A DNA stretch of 63,487 bases from Akkermansia sp. (GCA_017399165.1 JAFQEF010000044.1:1-63487); one strand, 5' to 3'. Positions 42,496-51,090 are shown, numbered from the stretch's first letter. Program-made: numbers and translations. Notes: generated by a model from the letters alone, not told the origin.

Positions 42496-44067
42496 ATGGC
42501 AATCAAAGTATTCATCAGCAGCGTACAATCTGAATTTTCATCAGAGAGAAAAAAACTCTTTGACTATATTCGAGAAGACGCTCTATTGGGCGGATTCTTT
42601 GAACCATACATATTCGAGGAAACCCCTGCAATGGGCGTGTCCCCCAGTCATGCGTACCTGAGCGAAGTCAGAAATTGTGATATATACATAGGCTTGTACG
42701 GACTACGCTATGGCTATGAAGATGAAAACGGTATATCCCCCACAGAGAGAGAGTTTGACCTGGCGACACAATGTAATAAACTGCGTCTCATCTTTATTAC
42801 CACCCCCGACCCTACCAAAAAACGCCATCCCAAGCAGCAAGCTCTCATTACAAAAGCCGAACAAAGCGTTATACGCAGATGCTTTAGTAATTACGATGAA
42901 TTACAAGATGCAGTGTATTCTGCCCTTGTTCGCTTCCTTATAGAAAAGAACTATATTCGCAAAACTTCGTTCGACGACGCCATTTGTCACGGTGCTACAT
43001 TAGAGAACATAGATAGCAGCAAAATTGCTCATTTCGTTATGCTGGCCAAGGCTTATCGTGGTTTTCCCATACCTATGAGTGCAGGGGTTGAAAGTATATT
43101 GAGGCATTTGGGGCTGTTGTCTCAAGGGGGGGCTCTTACCAATGCGGCGGTATTGCTTTTCGGTAAGAATCCGCAAGATTTTTTTCCGTCTGCCACGGTA
43201 AAGTGTGCTCATTTTTATGGGCCAACTATCTGCAAACCAATACCTTCTCATCATATATTCAGTGGTTCTGTCTTTGAAGTGATAGACAAAGCCGTAGATT
43301 TTGTGATGTCTCGTATAGACAACTATGTCGGTACAAGAGAACATAGTGTTGTAGTGCCCGTTAAAGCTGAAATACCCAGAGAGGCCGTAACAGAGGCAAT
43401 TGTCAATGCCGTGGTACATAGAGATTATACTAGTAATGCTTCTGTCCAGGTCATGGTGTTCAGCGATCGCGTAGAAGTGTGGAACCCGGGGCAATTACCC
43501 TATGGTCTCAGCCCCGACAGATTGCTTGGGCCACACTATTCTGTTCCTTATAATCAGAAAATTGCATACGGTACATACTTAGCCGGTTATATCGAACAAA
43601 TGGGTACGGGTACAACAGATATTGTTGATAAATGTTTGGATTGGGGCTTGCGTGAACCTTTTTTTGCGCAGGAGGAATGCTTTAAAGTAACCCTTTGGAG
43701 AAATGAGGAGGAGGAGGCCGGGTTGTTGTATGGGGCAGAATCGGTAGAAGATCTCTATTATGCCTGGAACAAAAAACAAAAACAAATAAAGAGAGAGCAA
43801 GCGAATAAAGATAAAACAACAAACAAACAAAGTAAGCAAAGCAAACAAACAGTGCATGCAAAACAAGATGCTGTAGTGGCCTATTGTTCACAACCCCGCT
43901 CCAGTGTGGAAATTATGCAACATATTGGTGTTACTCGTCAAACGAGAACTGTCAACCTTTATATCGGCACTCTTATTGAGCAGGGGCGTTTACGCGCTTT
44001 AATACCCGGTAAGCCTAATAGCCCTAAACAACGCTATATTGCCGTGTCAGCGGAAACAGAGCGGTAA
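42496..44067 (+). CDS. DUF4062 / GHKL-type ATPase / winged-helix regulator-like protein
   Basis: 523 residues in three parts. About 1-110: DUF4062 (KVFISSVQSEFSSERKKLFDYI, then LSEVRNCDIYIGLYGLRYG). About 160-400: an ATP-binding region like the RecG-like/HATPase_c_4 family (VPVKAEIPREAVTEAIVNAVVHRDYTSNASVQVMVFSDRVEVWNPGQLPYG, and EQMGTGTTDIV). A Lys/Gln/Asn linker (about 418-455), then a C-terminal winged helix (SVEIMQHIGVTRQTRTVNLYIGTLIEQGRL). The parts suggest a regulator that senses a ligand or nucleotide. Surrounding motif copies suggest it controls itself. Not a RecG helicase. Single-gene unit of lower GC than its neighbours. Confidence 0.85.
   Translation: MAIKVFISSVQSEFSSERKKLFDYIREDALLGGFFEPYIFEETPAMGVSPSHAYLSEVRNCDIYIGLYGLRYGYEDENGISPTEREFDLATQCNKLRLIFITTPDPTKKRHPKQQALITKAEQSVIRRCFSNYDELQDAVYSALVRFLIEKNYIRKTSFDDAICHGATLENIDSSKIAHFVMLAKAYRGFPIPMSAGVESILRHLGLLSQGGALTNAAVLLFGKNPQDFFPSATVKCAHFYGPTICKPIPSHHIFSGSVFEVIDKAVDFVMSRIDNYVGTREHSVVVPVKAEIPREAVTEAIVNAVVHRDYTSNASVQVMVFSDRVEVWNPGQLPYGLSPDRLLGPHYSVPYNQKIAYGTYLAGYIEQMGTGTTDIVDKCLDWGLREPFFAQEECFKVTLWRNEEEEAGLLYGAESVEDLYYAWNKKQKQIKREQANKDKTTNKQSKQSKQTVHAKQDAVVAYCSQPRSSVEIMQHIGVTRQTRTVNLYIGTLIEQGRLRALIPGKPNSPKQRYIAVSAETER
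43801..43816 (+). promoter_or_regulatory. Internal copy of the operator-like motif
   Basis: The 16 bases GCGAATAAAGATAAAA are identical to 44087-44102. Here they lie within the coding sequence for the Lys/Asn linker, so part of the match may come from codon use. Confidence 0.4.
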
Positions 44068-44086
44068 TAATCTATGTTTGCAAATT

Positions 44087-44118
44087 GCGAATAAAGATAA
44101 AATTTGTTGCGAATAAAG
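44087..44118 (+). repeat. Two downstream copies of the GCGAATAAAG motif
   Basis: GCGAATAAAG at 44087-44096 and 44109-44118, in direct orientation 22 bp apart (two helical turns), just after the gene's stop codon. They match the operator motif upstream of 42496. Confidence 0.7.
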
Positions 44119-44157
44119 TTAAGTGCCATGTATTGCATAACAATACATGGCACTTTG
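44119..44157. terminator. Bidirectional terminator between DUF4062 gene and plsX
   Basis: Perfect 15-bp stem AAGTGCCATGTATTG/CAATACATGGCACTT (44121-44135 with 44141-44155), 5-nt loop. T-rich sequence on the minus side (AACTTTATT). Confidence 0.75.
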
Positions 44158-44185
44158 AGATATGAATGTTTAGCCGGGCAACGGA

Positions 44186-45235
44186 TTAGGCCATTGCGTT
44201 TTCTCCACGGAGAGCTGTGTTGATTTTTGCCATTATCTCTACTATATGCTCGTTAATATTGTTGCGGCACATGCTGTCTGCCATGCGGCAGGCATTGAGA
44301 ATAGCTGTACCATTGGCAGAGCCGTGAGCAATAATGGAAACACCGCGCACGCCCATTAGCGGGCACCCCCCGATGGTGTCTGCGCTCATGCGTTTACCCA
44401 TTTTCTTAAATACGGGTTTCATGAGCAGTGCTCCAAGCTTAGCCATGAAGCTTTCCATGATACCGGCTTTAAGCCAATGCCCGAACGCCTTTGCCGTGGC
44501 CTCTACGCTCTTGAGCAGAATATTGCCGGTAAAGCCATCTGTCACGGCTACGTCCAAATCTGTCTCGAACAAATCATGCCCCTCGCAGTTGCCTATAAAG
44601 TTGAACGGGAGTAGTCCTTTATCGGAGAGTGCTTTGAGAATACGATAGGCCTCCAGTGAAAAGGCACTGCCTTTGCAGTCTTCTGTGCCGTTGCTCATGA
44701 CGCCTACATTGGGCACGGGGCGGTCATATACGTATTTTGCCATCAGGGCACTCATTACTGCGTAGCCTACCAAGTGGCTGGGCTTGGCGTCCGGGTTGGC
44801 ACCTGTGTCACTCACCAGTACATAGCCGTGTTGGCTGGGCAGGGGGGATATGATGCCGGCGCGTTCTACACCCTCCAAAAGTCGCAGTTTAATGGTGCTG
44901 GCTGCAACTGCTGCACCTGTATTGCCAGCGGATAATACGGCATCGCAGGTGCCGTCTTTCACCATATCCACAGATATGCTCATGGAGGACTTTTTCTTTT
45001 GCCTTACGGCTACAAGCCCGCTTTCTTCCATGCTGACAACCTCTGCGGCATGCACGATTTCCAGTTTCGGGTTACTGCCTATGCCTGTAGCATCTACGGC
45101 GGCTTTGAGGGTGTCCTCATCGCCGACGAGGTAAAGTTTTTCGAGAGTATTAATCTTCTCCAGTGCCAATTTGGCACCGTCTATATTGATTTGGGGCGCG
45201 TTATCACCGCCCATGGCATCGAGAGCTAGCTTCAT
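44186..45235 (-). CDS. plsX: Phosphate acyltransferase PlsX
   Basis: 349 residues. Makes acyl-phosphate from acyl-ACP for phospholipid synthesis. Seen: MKLALDAMGGDNAPQINIDGA, SAGNTGAAVAASTIKLRLLEGVERAGI, NCEGHDLFETDLDVAVTDGFTGNILLKS and LMGVRGVSIIAHGSAN. In the common yceD-rpmF-plsX order but with its own promoter and a terminator after rpmF. Confidence 0.97.
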   Translation of the reverse strand: MKLALDAMGGDNAPQINIDGAKLALEKINTLEKLYLVGDEDTLKAAVDATGIGSNPKLEIVHAAEVVSMEESGLVAVRQKKKSSMSISVDMVKDGTCDAVLSAGNTGAAVAASTIKLRLLEGVERAGIISPLPSQHGYVLVSDTGANPDAKPSHLVGYAVMSALMAKYVYDRPVPNVGVMSNGTEDCKGSAFSLEAYRILKALSDKGLLPFNFIGNCEGHDLFETDLDVAVTDGFTGNILLKSVEATAKAFGHWLKAGIMESFMAKLGALLMKPVFKKMGKRMSADTIGGCPLMGVRGVSIIAHGSANGTAILNACRMADSMCRNNINEHIVEIMAKINTALRGENAMA

Positions 45236-45263
45236 GGATGCTGTTATGTTGATGTTCGCGTAT

Positions 45264-45293
45264 ACTCTAGCACATTATTTGAGCACCTGTCAA
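45264..45293 (-). promoter_or_regulatory. plsX promoter
   Basis: Minus strand TTGACA (45288-45293), 18 bp, TAGAGT (45264-45269) with TG one base before. The -35 abuts the T run of the rpmF terminator. Confidence 0.6.
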
Positions 45294-45329
45294 CAAAAAA
45301 CCGCCCTGCAGTCAAATCTGCGGGCGGTT
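45294..45329 (-). terminator. rpmF terminator
   Basis: Stem AACCGCCCGCAG/CTGCAGGGCGGTT on the minus strand (45318-45329 with 45299-45311, one bulge), followed by TTTTTTG. Confidence 0.85.
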
Positions 45330-45366
45330 GAAGTATTTTTACAGGGGTTTTTGTTATCCGGCAGAA

Positions 45367-45558
45367 TCAGTCTACCAGTTTTACAACTACCTCAGCACCA
45401 CTCTGGGTCTTGTAGGTACCGCACTGCATGCATGCAGTGTGACCGGGAACAGCGGCGCCGCACTTGGGGCACTTGCCGAGTTTGGGGGCTTTCCAAGCCT
45501 GGGCTGCCAGGCGGGAGCGCTGCTTCATCTTGGACGTTCTGCGTTTCGGAGCTGCCAT
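45367..45558 (-). CDS. rpmF: 50S ribosomal protein L32
   Basis: 63 residues with [13 protein letters not shown] at the start and the zinc-ribbon cysteines [18 protein letters not shown]. All four Cys are present, so this is the zinc-containing form. Follows yceD by 53 bp, as is common. Confidence 0.97.
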   Translation of the reverse strand: MAAPKRRTSKMKQRSRLAAQAWKAPKLGKCPKCGAAVPGHTACMQCGTYKTQSGAEVVVKLVD

Positions 45559-45611
45559 AGTATTGTGTGTTTGTTAAGATGTTACTGTGATGTTGAGTGG
45601 TGCCACGGTGC

Positions 45612-46100
45612 CTACTTACGCGGAAACTGATCCAAGGCATCCCAGACGCTTTGTCCACTCGGGGCAGGGGATTCTACACCCGATTGGGGGTCTTTGTCCA
45701 GCCTAAAATCACCAATTATGTCATTTATTTTGCATTTAAGGCCGGAAAACTCACATTTTGGGTATCCCGGCAGCTCCAAAAGTACTTCTTCGCGCAGGTC
45801 TTGCGTTAAATCTATCTCAAATTTCCCTTTCGTGTCGTAAGAGAGAGCCAGGTCATCTATGGCTACTTCATAGTCAAATTCCTGTAAGCAACGGTCGCAG
45901 CGCAGGCTGAACGTTGCATATACACTGCCGGTTACCAGTAGCTCTGTATCATACAGTCTGGCTTCTAACTCGTAGCCCAGGGGGCTTACGCTTTTTGCCC
46001 CTGTGTTGTCTATGTCGAAAAGCGCACCATCTGCTTCTCCGGTCAGGCTCAATCCATCCTCGGGGAATTCCTCCAGCGGTACTGTTACACGTGTTTGCAT
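45612..46100 (-). CDS. yceD: YceD family protein (DUF177)
   Basis: 162 residues. DUF177 pattern: TGSVYATFSLRCDRCLQEFDYEVAI with its CxxC, an acidic middle (LTQDLREEVLLELPGYPKC), and PFAxL-like end. YceD is needed for 23S rRNA processing in other bacteria. Upstream of rpmF as usual. Confidence 0.88.
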   Translation of the reverse strand: MQTRVTVPLEEFPEDGLSLTGEADGALFDIDNTGAKSVSPLGYELEARLYDTELLVTGSVYATFSLRCDRCLQEFDYEVAIDDLALSYDTKGKFEIDLTQDLREEVLLELPGYPKCEFSGLKCKINDIIGDFRLDKDPQSGVESPAPSGQSVWDALDQFPRK

Positions 46101-46191
46101 GGGTGTATTATAATAGTGCTTGTTTCATTTTGCAAGAGCAAAGAAAATGTGTTTTATACGCGGCTTATTTGAGGTGCCGGGGGTGTTAGCC

Positions 46192-46533
46192 TCATTTCTC
46201 CAACAGTTTATGGTGGGCAGCGGCACGAGTGCGTATTTTTTCTACTACAGGGGCACAAATGGAGCACAGGCAATCGTCTTCAAAGTAATATTGCGTGCGC
46301 CCGTTTTCTGTTTTCTTGCTTATCAGCCCGTTTTCTACCATTAATTTGATGTGGCGGGATACCACGCTTTGGCATAATCCTAATCTCTCTGTCAATTCCC
46401 CTATGGTGGCGGCTCCTTCGCTGCATATGGAGCCCAGCAGGTGCAGCCGCACCGGCTCCGATAGCATCTTGAAGTATGCTGCTACCTCCTCTGTCATTTG
46501 TGGAGAAAATTTGATTGATTCTAATTTTTTCAT
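46192..46533 (-). CDS. ArsR/SmtB family repressor, likely thiol- or persulfide-sensing
   Basis: 113 residues, winged helix (AATIGELTERLGLCQSVVSRHIKLMVENGLISKKTENGRTQYYF). The classical metal site ELCVC is absent. Cysteines lie at 37 (second helix), 54 (recognition helix) and 88, 90, 93 (DDCLCSIC, last helix). Cys in the second and last helices matches the layout of SqrR/BigR persulfide sensors. Start at 46533 is chosen because the promoter (46544-46572) lies just upstream; in-frame codons to 46587 would fall in that promoter. Confidence 0.88.
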   Translation of the reverse strand: MKKLESIKFSPQMTEEVAAYFKMLSEPVRLHLLGSICSEGAATIGELTERLGLCQSVVSRHIKLMVENGLISKKTENGRTQYYFEDDCLCSICAPVVEKIRTRAAAHHKLLEK

Positions 46534-46543
46534 CGCAAATGAA

Positions 46544-46581
46544 AATTTATCATTGACAAGTGGATATGTCAAGTGTATTTT
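46544..46581. promoter_or_regulatory. Overlapping divergent promoters with palindromic operator
   Basis: The palindrome TTGACA-N8-TGTCAA (46553-46572) supplies both -35 boxes. Rightward: TTGACA (46553-46558), 17 bp, TATTTT (46576-46581), toward the rhodanese gene. Leftward: TTGACA (46567-46572), 17 bp, TAAATT (46544-46549), toward the ArsR gene. Repressor bound at the palindrome would block both. Confidence 0.8.
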
Positions 46582-46609
46582 GTTCATATCGCAATATACG
46601 CATATAGAC

Positions 46610-47116
46610 ATGAAAGCAACAACATTAAAAGAGAAAATACAGGCCGGGGGCGTACACGTTATAGATGTGCGCACGGGGGCAGAATGGCGAGGCGGGCATA
46701 TAGTCGGGGCTGAGTTTTTGCCGTTAGATGCTCTGGAGCAAGGGCAAATGCCGTCTGTTGCATCGGCGGGAAAAGACTTGGTAATAGTGTGCCAAAGCGG
46801 GGTTCGCGCGGCAAAGGCGCAAGCTATGTTGCGCGGCAGGGGGGTAGAAGCCGCGGTGCTGGAAGGAGGGATGAATGCATGGGCGGAAGCCGGCATGCCA
46901 CAGCAGCGGGAGTCCGGTGGGCATACGGTATCCGTAATGCGGCAGGTTCAGCTTTGTATTGGTAGTTTAAATCTGATAGGGCTGGCTTTAGGTATATGGG
47001 TAGCACCGCTGTGGTTGATGATACCCGCATTCACAAGTATGGGGTTGATGGTAGCCGGTGCAACAGGTACTTGTGGGTTGGCATTGGTACTGGCTCGTAT
47101 GCCGTGGAATAAGTAA
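46610..47116 (+). CDS. Rhodanese domain fused to a DUF2892-type membrane domain
   Basis: 168 residues. Rhodanese domain 1-105 with active-site Cys in IVCQSGVRAAKAQ, then two hydrophobic helices typical of DUF2892 (IGSLNLIGLALGIWVAPLWLMIPAFTSMGLMVAGATGTCGLAL). It should handle sulfane sulfur at the inner face of the membrane. Start at 46610 is the first Met after the promoter. The CoA-disulfide reductase gene follows by 16 bp. Confidence 0.9.
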   Translation: MKATTLKEKIQAGGVHVIDVRTGAEWRGGHIVGAEFLPLDALEQGQMPSVASAGKDLVIVCQSGVRAAKAQAMLRGRGVEAAVLEGGMNAWAEAGMPQQRESGGHTVSVMRQVQLCIGSLNLIGLALGIWVAPLWLMIPAFTSMGLMVAGATGTCGLALVLARMPWNK

Positions 47117-47132
47117 AAACCTTGTAAATATC

Positions 47133-48776
47133 ATGAATAAAAAAAGAACCATTATAGTAGGCGGTGTAGCCGGCGGGGCAACTGCGGCTGCTCGTCTGAG
47201 CAGATTGTCTGCCGAGCGTGAAATTATTATTTTTGAGAGAGGGGCTCATGTATCTTTTGCTAACTGCGGGTTACCGTATTATATAGGTGGAGTCATTGAA
47301 CATGAGGATTCTCTATTGCTGGCTAACCCCCACATGTTTAAAAGTCGGTATGGTATAGAGGTATATGTTCGGCATGAGGTTGTTGCCATACATGCAGAGG
47401 AAAAATATGTGAGTGTCAAAAATACGGATACCGGCGCGGTGCACCAATGGGGATACGATGAGTTGGTGCTTTCCCCGGGGGCTGCCCCATTGCGCCCGCC
47501 TATGCCGGGGATAGATTTGCCCGGTGTGTTGACGTTGCGCACCGTGCCGGATGCCAATGCCATTCGCTCATTTATTGCAGAGCACGGCGTAAAGAGAGCC
47601 CTGGTTATCGGGGCCGGGTTCATTGGGCTGGAGGTAGCAGAAAACCTGCACCATGCCGGTATTCAAGTGAATGTGGTAGAGGGTGGTAGCCATGTGCTGC
47701 CGCCGTTGGATGCTCATATGGCCGGTTATGTTGCAGATTTGCTCTTGGCTCATGGTATTGGTATAGAAACCGGGCGTATTGCCACCGGCATACGCCATAC
47801 GGCAAGCGGTGCTTTGCAGGCTTATAACGATGAATGGCAGAGCACAGAGGCAGACCTCATTATCCTTGCCATCGGGGTGCGTCCGGAGACCTCTCTGGCG
47901 CGCGCCGCTGGTATTGAAATAGGTGAAACCGGGGCTATTTTGACAGATGAATACATGCGTACCTCTATGCCGGGAATTTGGGCTGTGGGGGACGCCGTTC
48001 AAGTCGTAAACCGCCTTACCGGCAAACCCATGCGCCTGGCGTTGGCCGGTGTGGCACAAAAACAGGCTCGTGTGGCGGCAGATAATATTGCCGGGCGCAG
48101 CTCTCGCTTTAAAGGTGTGCTTGGTACAAGCGTGTTACGCCTGTTTGGCACAACCATTGCGATAACAGGTCAAAATGCGGATGCTCTTGCTCACAGTGCA
48201 GATGCTGAATTTGAGTATGTTGATGGGCATCATCCTCAGCATGTGGCATATTATCCCGGTGCAACCCCCATACATTCTCGCTTGGTTTATCGGCGCAAGG
48301 ATGGTTTGCTGCTGGGGTATACAGCTATTGGGCAACATGGGGTTGCTCGCAGGGTGGATGTCGTTGCGTCTCTCATGGGTAAAGGCGGCACTGTATATGA
48401 CCTTGCAGAGGCAGAGCTGTGCTACTCCCCGCAAGAGGGGGCGGCTAAAGATGCCGTTAATCAGCTCGCTCTGGCTGCGGTCAATAATTTGGATGGTCTA
48501 CACCCCGTTGCTCATTTTGAAGATATTACGGATGATTCATTTTTGTTGGATGTTAGAGAAACGGCAGAGGTGTGTCAATCGCCTTTCAAACATGCCGTTA
48601 ATATACCTCTCTCACAACTGCGAAATAGATTTGAGGAATTGCCTCAAAATCGTGAAATATTCGTATTTTGCCAAAGCGGGGTTCGCGGGCATTCTGCCAC
48701 GGCCTTTCTTAATCAACGCGGTTTCTGTGCCCGGCATCTCAGTGGAGGGTATCTTACTTTGAAGCGTTATGTTTGA
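47133..48776 (+). CDS. CoA-disulfide reductase with C-terminal rhodanese domain (CoADR-RHD)
   Basis: 547 residues. FAD and NAD(P)H domains: IIVGGVAGGATAAARLSRL, active-site Cys in VSFANCGLPYYIGG, ALVIGAGFIGLEVAENL, MPGIWAVGDAV. C-terminal rhodanese domain (about 455-547) with Cys in FVFCQSGVRGHSA. Enzymes of this fused type reduce CoA-disulfide and per- or polysulfides. With the rhodanese and ArsR genes it makes a small sulfane-sulfur module. Confidence 0.93.
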   Translation: MNKKRTIIVGGVAGGATAAARLSRLSAEREIIIFERGAHVSFANCGLPYYIGGVIEHEDSLLLANPHMFKSRYGIEVYVRHEVVAIHAEEKYVSVKNTDTGAVHQWGYDELVLSPGAAPLRPPMPGIDLPGVLTLRTVPDANAIRSFIAEHGVKRALVIGAGFIGLEVAENLHHAGIQVNVVEGGSHVLPPLDAHMAGYVADLLLAHGIGIETGRIATGIRHTASGALQAYNDEWQSTEADLIILAIGVRPETSLARAAGIEIGETGAILTDEYMRTSMPGIWAVGDAVQVVNRLTGKPMRLALAGVAQKQARVAADNIAGRSSRFKGVLGTSVLRLFGTTIAITGQNADALAHSADAEFEYVDGHHPQHVAYYPGATPIHSRLVYRRKDGLLLGYTAIGQHGVARRVDVVASLMGKGGTVYDLAEAELCYSPQEGAAKDAVNQLALAAVNNLDGLHPVAHFEDITDDSFLLDVRETAEVCQSPFKHAVNIPLSQLRNRFEELPQNREIFVFCQSGVRGHSATAFLNQRGFCARHLSGGYLTLKRYV

Positions 48777-48803
48777 TGTATTATTCTGTTGTTGCTGAAA
48801 AAA

Positions 48804-48845
48804 ACAGCTTGCATACCCCAAGTATGCAAGCTGTGTGAAAAAAGC
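48804..48845. terminator. Terminator between CoADR-RHD and RRM genes
   Basis: Stem ACAGCTTGCATAC/GTATGCAAGCTGT with a 5-nt loop, starting near 48806, then TGTGAAAAAAG; an A run on the left serves the minus strand. Confidence 0.75.
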
Positions 48846-48862
48846 CTGTTTTTCGAGCTGTA

Positions 48863-49537
48863 TTAGTTTGCTTCGTTGGTCGGCTCTGTCGGGGGCGTGG
48901 TTTGCTCACACTCTTCGGCAGGAGCCTGCGGCGTATCTGCAGATTCTGTCTGCTCGGCAGATTTTTGGTAATCTGCCTGTTCGGGGCGTTCGCTGGCTGC
49001 ACTAACCATGAGCTCTCTGCCCATGAACGGTTGGCCGTGCAGCACTTCGGCGGCTTTGCGGGCATCCTCCAGCTTTTGCATTTCAACAAACGCGTAACCT
49101 TTGCTCTTGTAGGTGCGCGGGTTGTAAATAACTTCCACACTCTTGACGTTCCCGAACCCCTTGAAGAGATCTTCGAGCTCGGCTTCCGTAGCCTCGTAGG
49201 AGAGGTTGCCTACATACAGGCGCCCATTGCGGGTGGGCGGGGTAGAGGTAGCACGGCGGCGGCGGGGTGCTCCGGGGTTGCCTCCTTTGTTGTTGGCTTT
49301 TGCAACACGTACTTTTTGCGGCGGTGTGTTTTTTTGCCCCTTATCGTATTTTTTATAATTTTTCTCTTGCTTGTTTTTCTTGCCGAAGCCAAAGAAGCTC
49401 AGGATGCGAGACAAGAGAGAGGGCTTTTTCTTGGGTGTTTCAGTGGGGCGCGGCATGCGCTGCCTGTAGTGGCGCCCTTGGTAACGGCGTCGGCGGGCAC
49501 CCTGTCCCTGCCGGCCTTGCGTGTAATGTTCGGACAT
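48863..49537 (-). CDS. RRM-type RNA-binding protein with basic N-terminal region
   Basis: 224 residues. 1-100 is very basic and Gln/Arg/Lys-rich. 104-180 is an RNA recognition motif: RNP2 RLYVGNLSYEA and RNP1 KSKGYAFVEM. The last 40 residues are acidic (Glu/Pro/Thr). Bacterial RRM proteins are usually about 80-100 residues, so both tails are unusual. Transcribed from 49702-49729 with a leader of about 160 nt. Confidence 0.92.
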   Translation of the reverse strand: MSEHYTQGRQGQGARRRRYQGRHYRQRMPRPTETPKKKPSLLSRILSFFGFGKKNKQEKNYKKYDKGQKNTPPQKVRVAKANNKGGNPGAPRRRRATSTPPTRNGRLYVGNLSYEATEAELEDLFKGFGNVKSVEVIYNPRTYKSKGYAFVEMQKLEDARKAAEVLHGQPFMGRELMVSAASERPEQADYQKSAEQTESADTPQAPAEECEQTTPPTEPTNEAN

Positions 49538-49839
49538 GCGTTTATCTAATATTGTTATCGATGGCTCAAGCAGTGTGCAGAATAATCACATTTATCACAC
49601 ACTTGTGGCTGCTCATCATCATGTATATATTGGTATTAAATGCTCACCGCCGACGCCACGCTCCTTTGCGAGGCACCCGTGCGACGGCTGCACCTGCTTT
49701 GAGTATACTCTCGCTATAGCATACTTCAAGAAAAAAATGTGCCATAACGGTATTTTTTTCTTGACGTGTTAAATAACTTGCTCATGGGGCATTTTTGGGC
49801 TTGCAACTGTGAGAAGGGTAGGGTAATGTAAAACCTGCC
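49538..49839. other. Divergent intergenic region with a long RRM-gene leader
   Basis: 302 bp without a gene. Contains the promoter and a roughly 160-nt leader of the RRM gene on the minus strand, including a stem of CAAG-GTGTG with CACAC-CTTG near 49569-49605. On the + strand TTGCAA at 49801 may be a weak -35 for yggS. No small ORF with a ribosome site was seen. Confidence 0.6.
49702..49729 (-). promoter_or_regulatory. RRM gene promoter
   Basis: Minus strand TTGAAG (49724-49729), 16 bp, TATACT (49702-49707). Confidence 0.55.
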
Positions 49840-50529
49840 ATGTATATAGAAGACCAGTTAGCCGAAATTCGTGAAAAAATAGCCGCTGCAGAGAAAAAAT
49901 CCGGTCGCCCGGCGGGGTGTGTTTCCTTGTTGGCGGTGAGTAAAACGTTTCCGGTGAGTGATATCATGCATGCGTATAATGATGGGCAGCGCTTGTTCGG
50001 GGAGAACCGCCTGCAAGAGGCTATGGAAAAAATGCCTGTCATGCCGCCAGATTGTGAGTGGCATCTCATAGGCCCCTTGCAGCGTAATAAGGTGCGTAAA
50101 GCATTGGAGCATGGCTTTGCTTTGATAGAGGCAGTGGACTCCCGTAAATTGGCCGAGGCTATTTCGCGTATCGCCGGGGAGCTCGGCGTAACAGCCCGTA
50201 TTCTTATAGAGGTGAATGTGGATGGAGAGGAAAGCAAACACGGCTTTACCCCGGATGCCTTGTCGGCGGAGTGGGAGGCTCTGGTTGCCTTGCCCCATGT
50301 GGAGATTCGTGGGCTTATGTGTATACCCGCCCCCACGGCTGATCCAGAGGCCGCTCGCCCGGCTTTTGCAACATTGCGCCGCCTGGCAGAAGAATTGCGA
50401 GCCCGCGGCCCCTTGCCTCTGCCGGAGCTATCCATGGGCATGAGCCATGATTATGCCGTTGCCGTGGAGGAAGGCGCTACCATTGTTCGCGTCGGCTCTG
50501 CCATATTTGGTAAAAGAACGTATGCATAA
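49840..50529 (+). CDS. yggS: YggS family pyridoxal-phosphate homeostasis protein
   Basis: 229 residues, PLP-binding barrel. PLP lysine in LLAVSKTF, LFGENRLQEAMEK, WHLIGPLQRNKVRKAL, LSMGMSHDYAVAVEEGATIVRVGSAIFGKR. Full length and intact. Confidence 0.95.
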   Translation: MYIEDQLAEIREKIAAAEKKSGRPAGCVSLLAVSKTFPVSDIMHAYNDGQRLFGENRLQEAMEKMPVMPPDCEWHLIGPLQRNKVRKALEHGFALIEAVDSRKLAEAISRIAGELGVTARILIEVNVDGEESKHGFTPDALSAEWEALVALPHVEIRGLMCIPAPTADPEAARPAFATLRRLAEELRARGPLPLPELSMGMSHDYAVAVEEGATIVRVGSAIFGKRTYA

Positions 50530-50630
50530 ACTCTCTTGCTCTATTCGGGCTTGGTAATTACATTGCTGCCCCAAGGCGCGGCAGGGGGGGGCTGCCTCCC
50601 TGTCGCTGATATTGTTGCCATGTTATTTGC

Positions 50631-50915
50631 CTATATATTAGGTAGTAGCAAACTCAGAAACATTCCAATTGCCAACATACACAGAAATATCCAATGCGCA
50701 ATTAATATGATATTTCCCAGAATTTTTTGCACGGTTGTTGTCTTCTTGCGTAAAAATATTTGATGTGATTTATAAACGCAAACAGAAGGTATCATAATGA
50801 ATAACAAAAAACAGTAAAAAAGATTAAAGTCATTAAAGCTTTCATCTATCATCATACCTGCCAGGAAAGAGCAATACCCTCCTAACATGTACTTTAGTAC
50901 TTTATTGTTTTTCAT
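50631..50915 (-). CDS. Possible small membrane protein
   Basis: 94 residues with three hydrophobic segments (LGGYCSFLAGMMI, LFYCFLLFIMIPSVCVY, IILIAHWIFLCMLAIGMFLSLLLPNI) and a Lys-rich loop. It lies in an AT-rich stretch between yggS and an L,D-transpeptidase gene, with much lower GC than its flanks. No family or ribosome site seen; it may be a recently acquired or chance ORF. Confidence 0.45.
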   Translation of the reverse strand: MKNNKVLKYMLGGYCSFLAGMMIDESFNDFNLFYCFLLFIMIPSVCVYKSHQIFLRKKTTTVQKILGNIILIAHWIFLCMLAIGMFLSLLLPNI

Positions 50916-51041
50916 ATGCCCGTTTATTAATGTTTACCTGCTCTTGTCATTTGCCTGTACATATCACAAAATCCAGCTCATACGCTTATGCTAACATGCA
51001 AGCCGTGAGTTTGACAAGGTAAAATATCGCAATTCATTTGC

Positions 51042-51071
51042 AAAAAAACGCAGCATTGAGCTGCGTTTTTT
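51042..51071. terminator. Terminator after the basic-tail L,D-transpeptidase
   Basis: Stem AAAACGCAGC/GCTGCGTTTT with loop ATTGA, flanked by A and T runs on both sides. Confidence 0.85.
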
Positions 51072-51090
51072 AGAAAGTGAAGATGGGGTA

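Noticed and set aside
42496..44067. RecG helicase
   Set aside because: The similarity is to the RecG-like ATP-binding family (HATPase_c_4); no helicase motifs are present.
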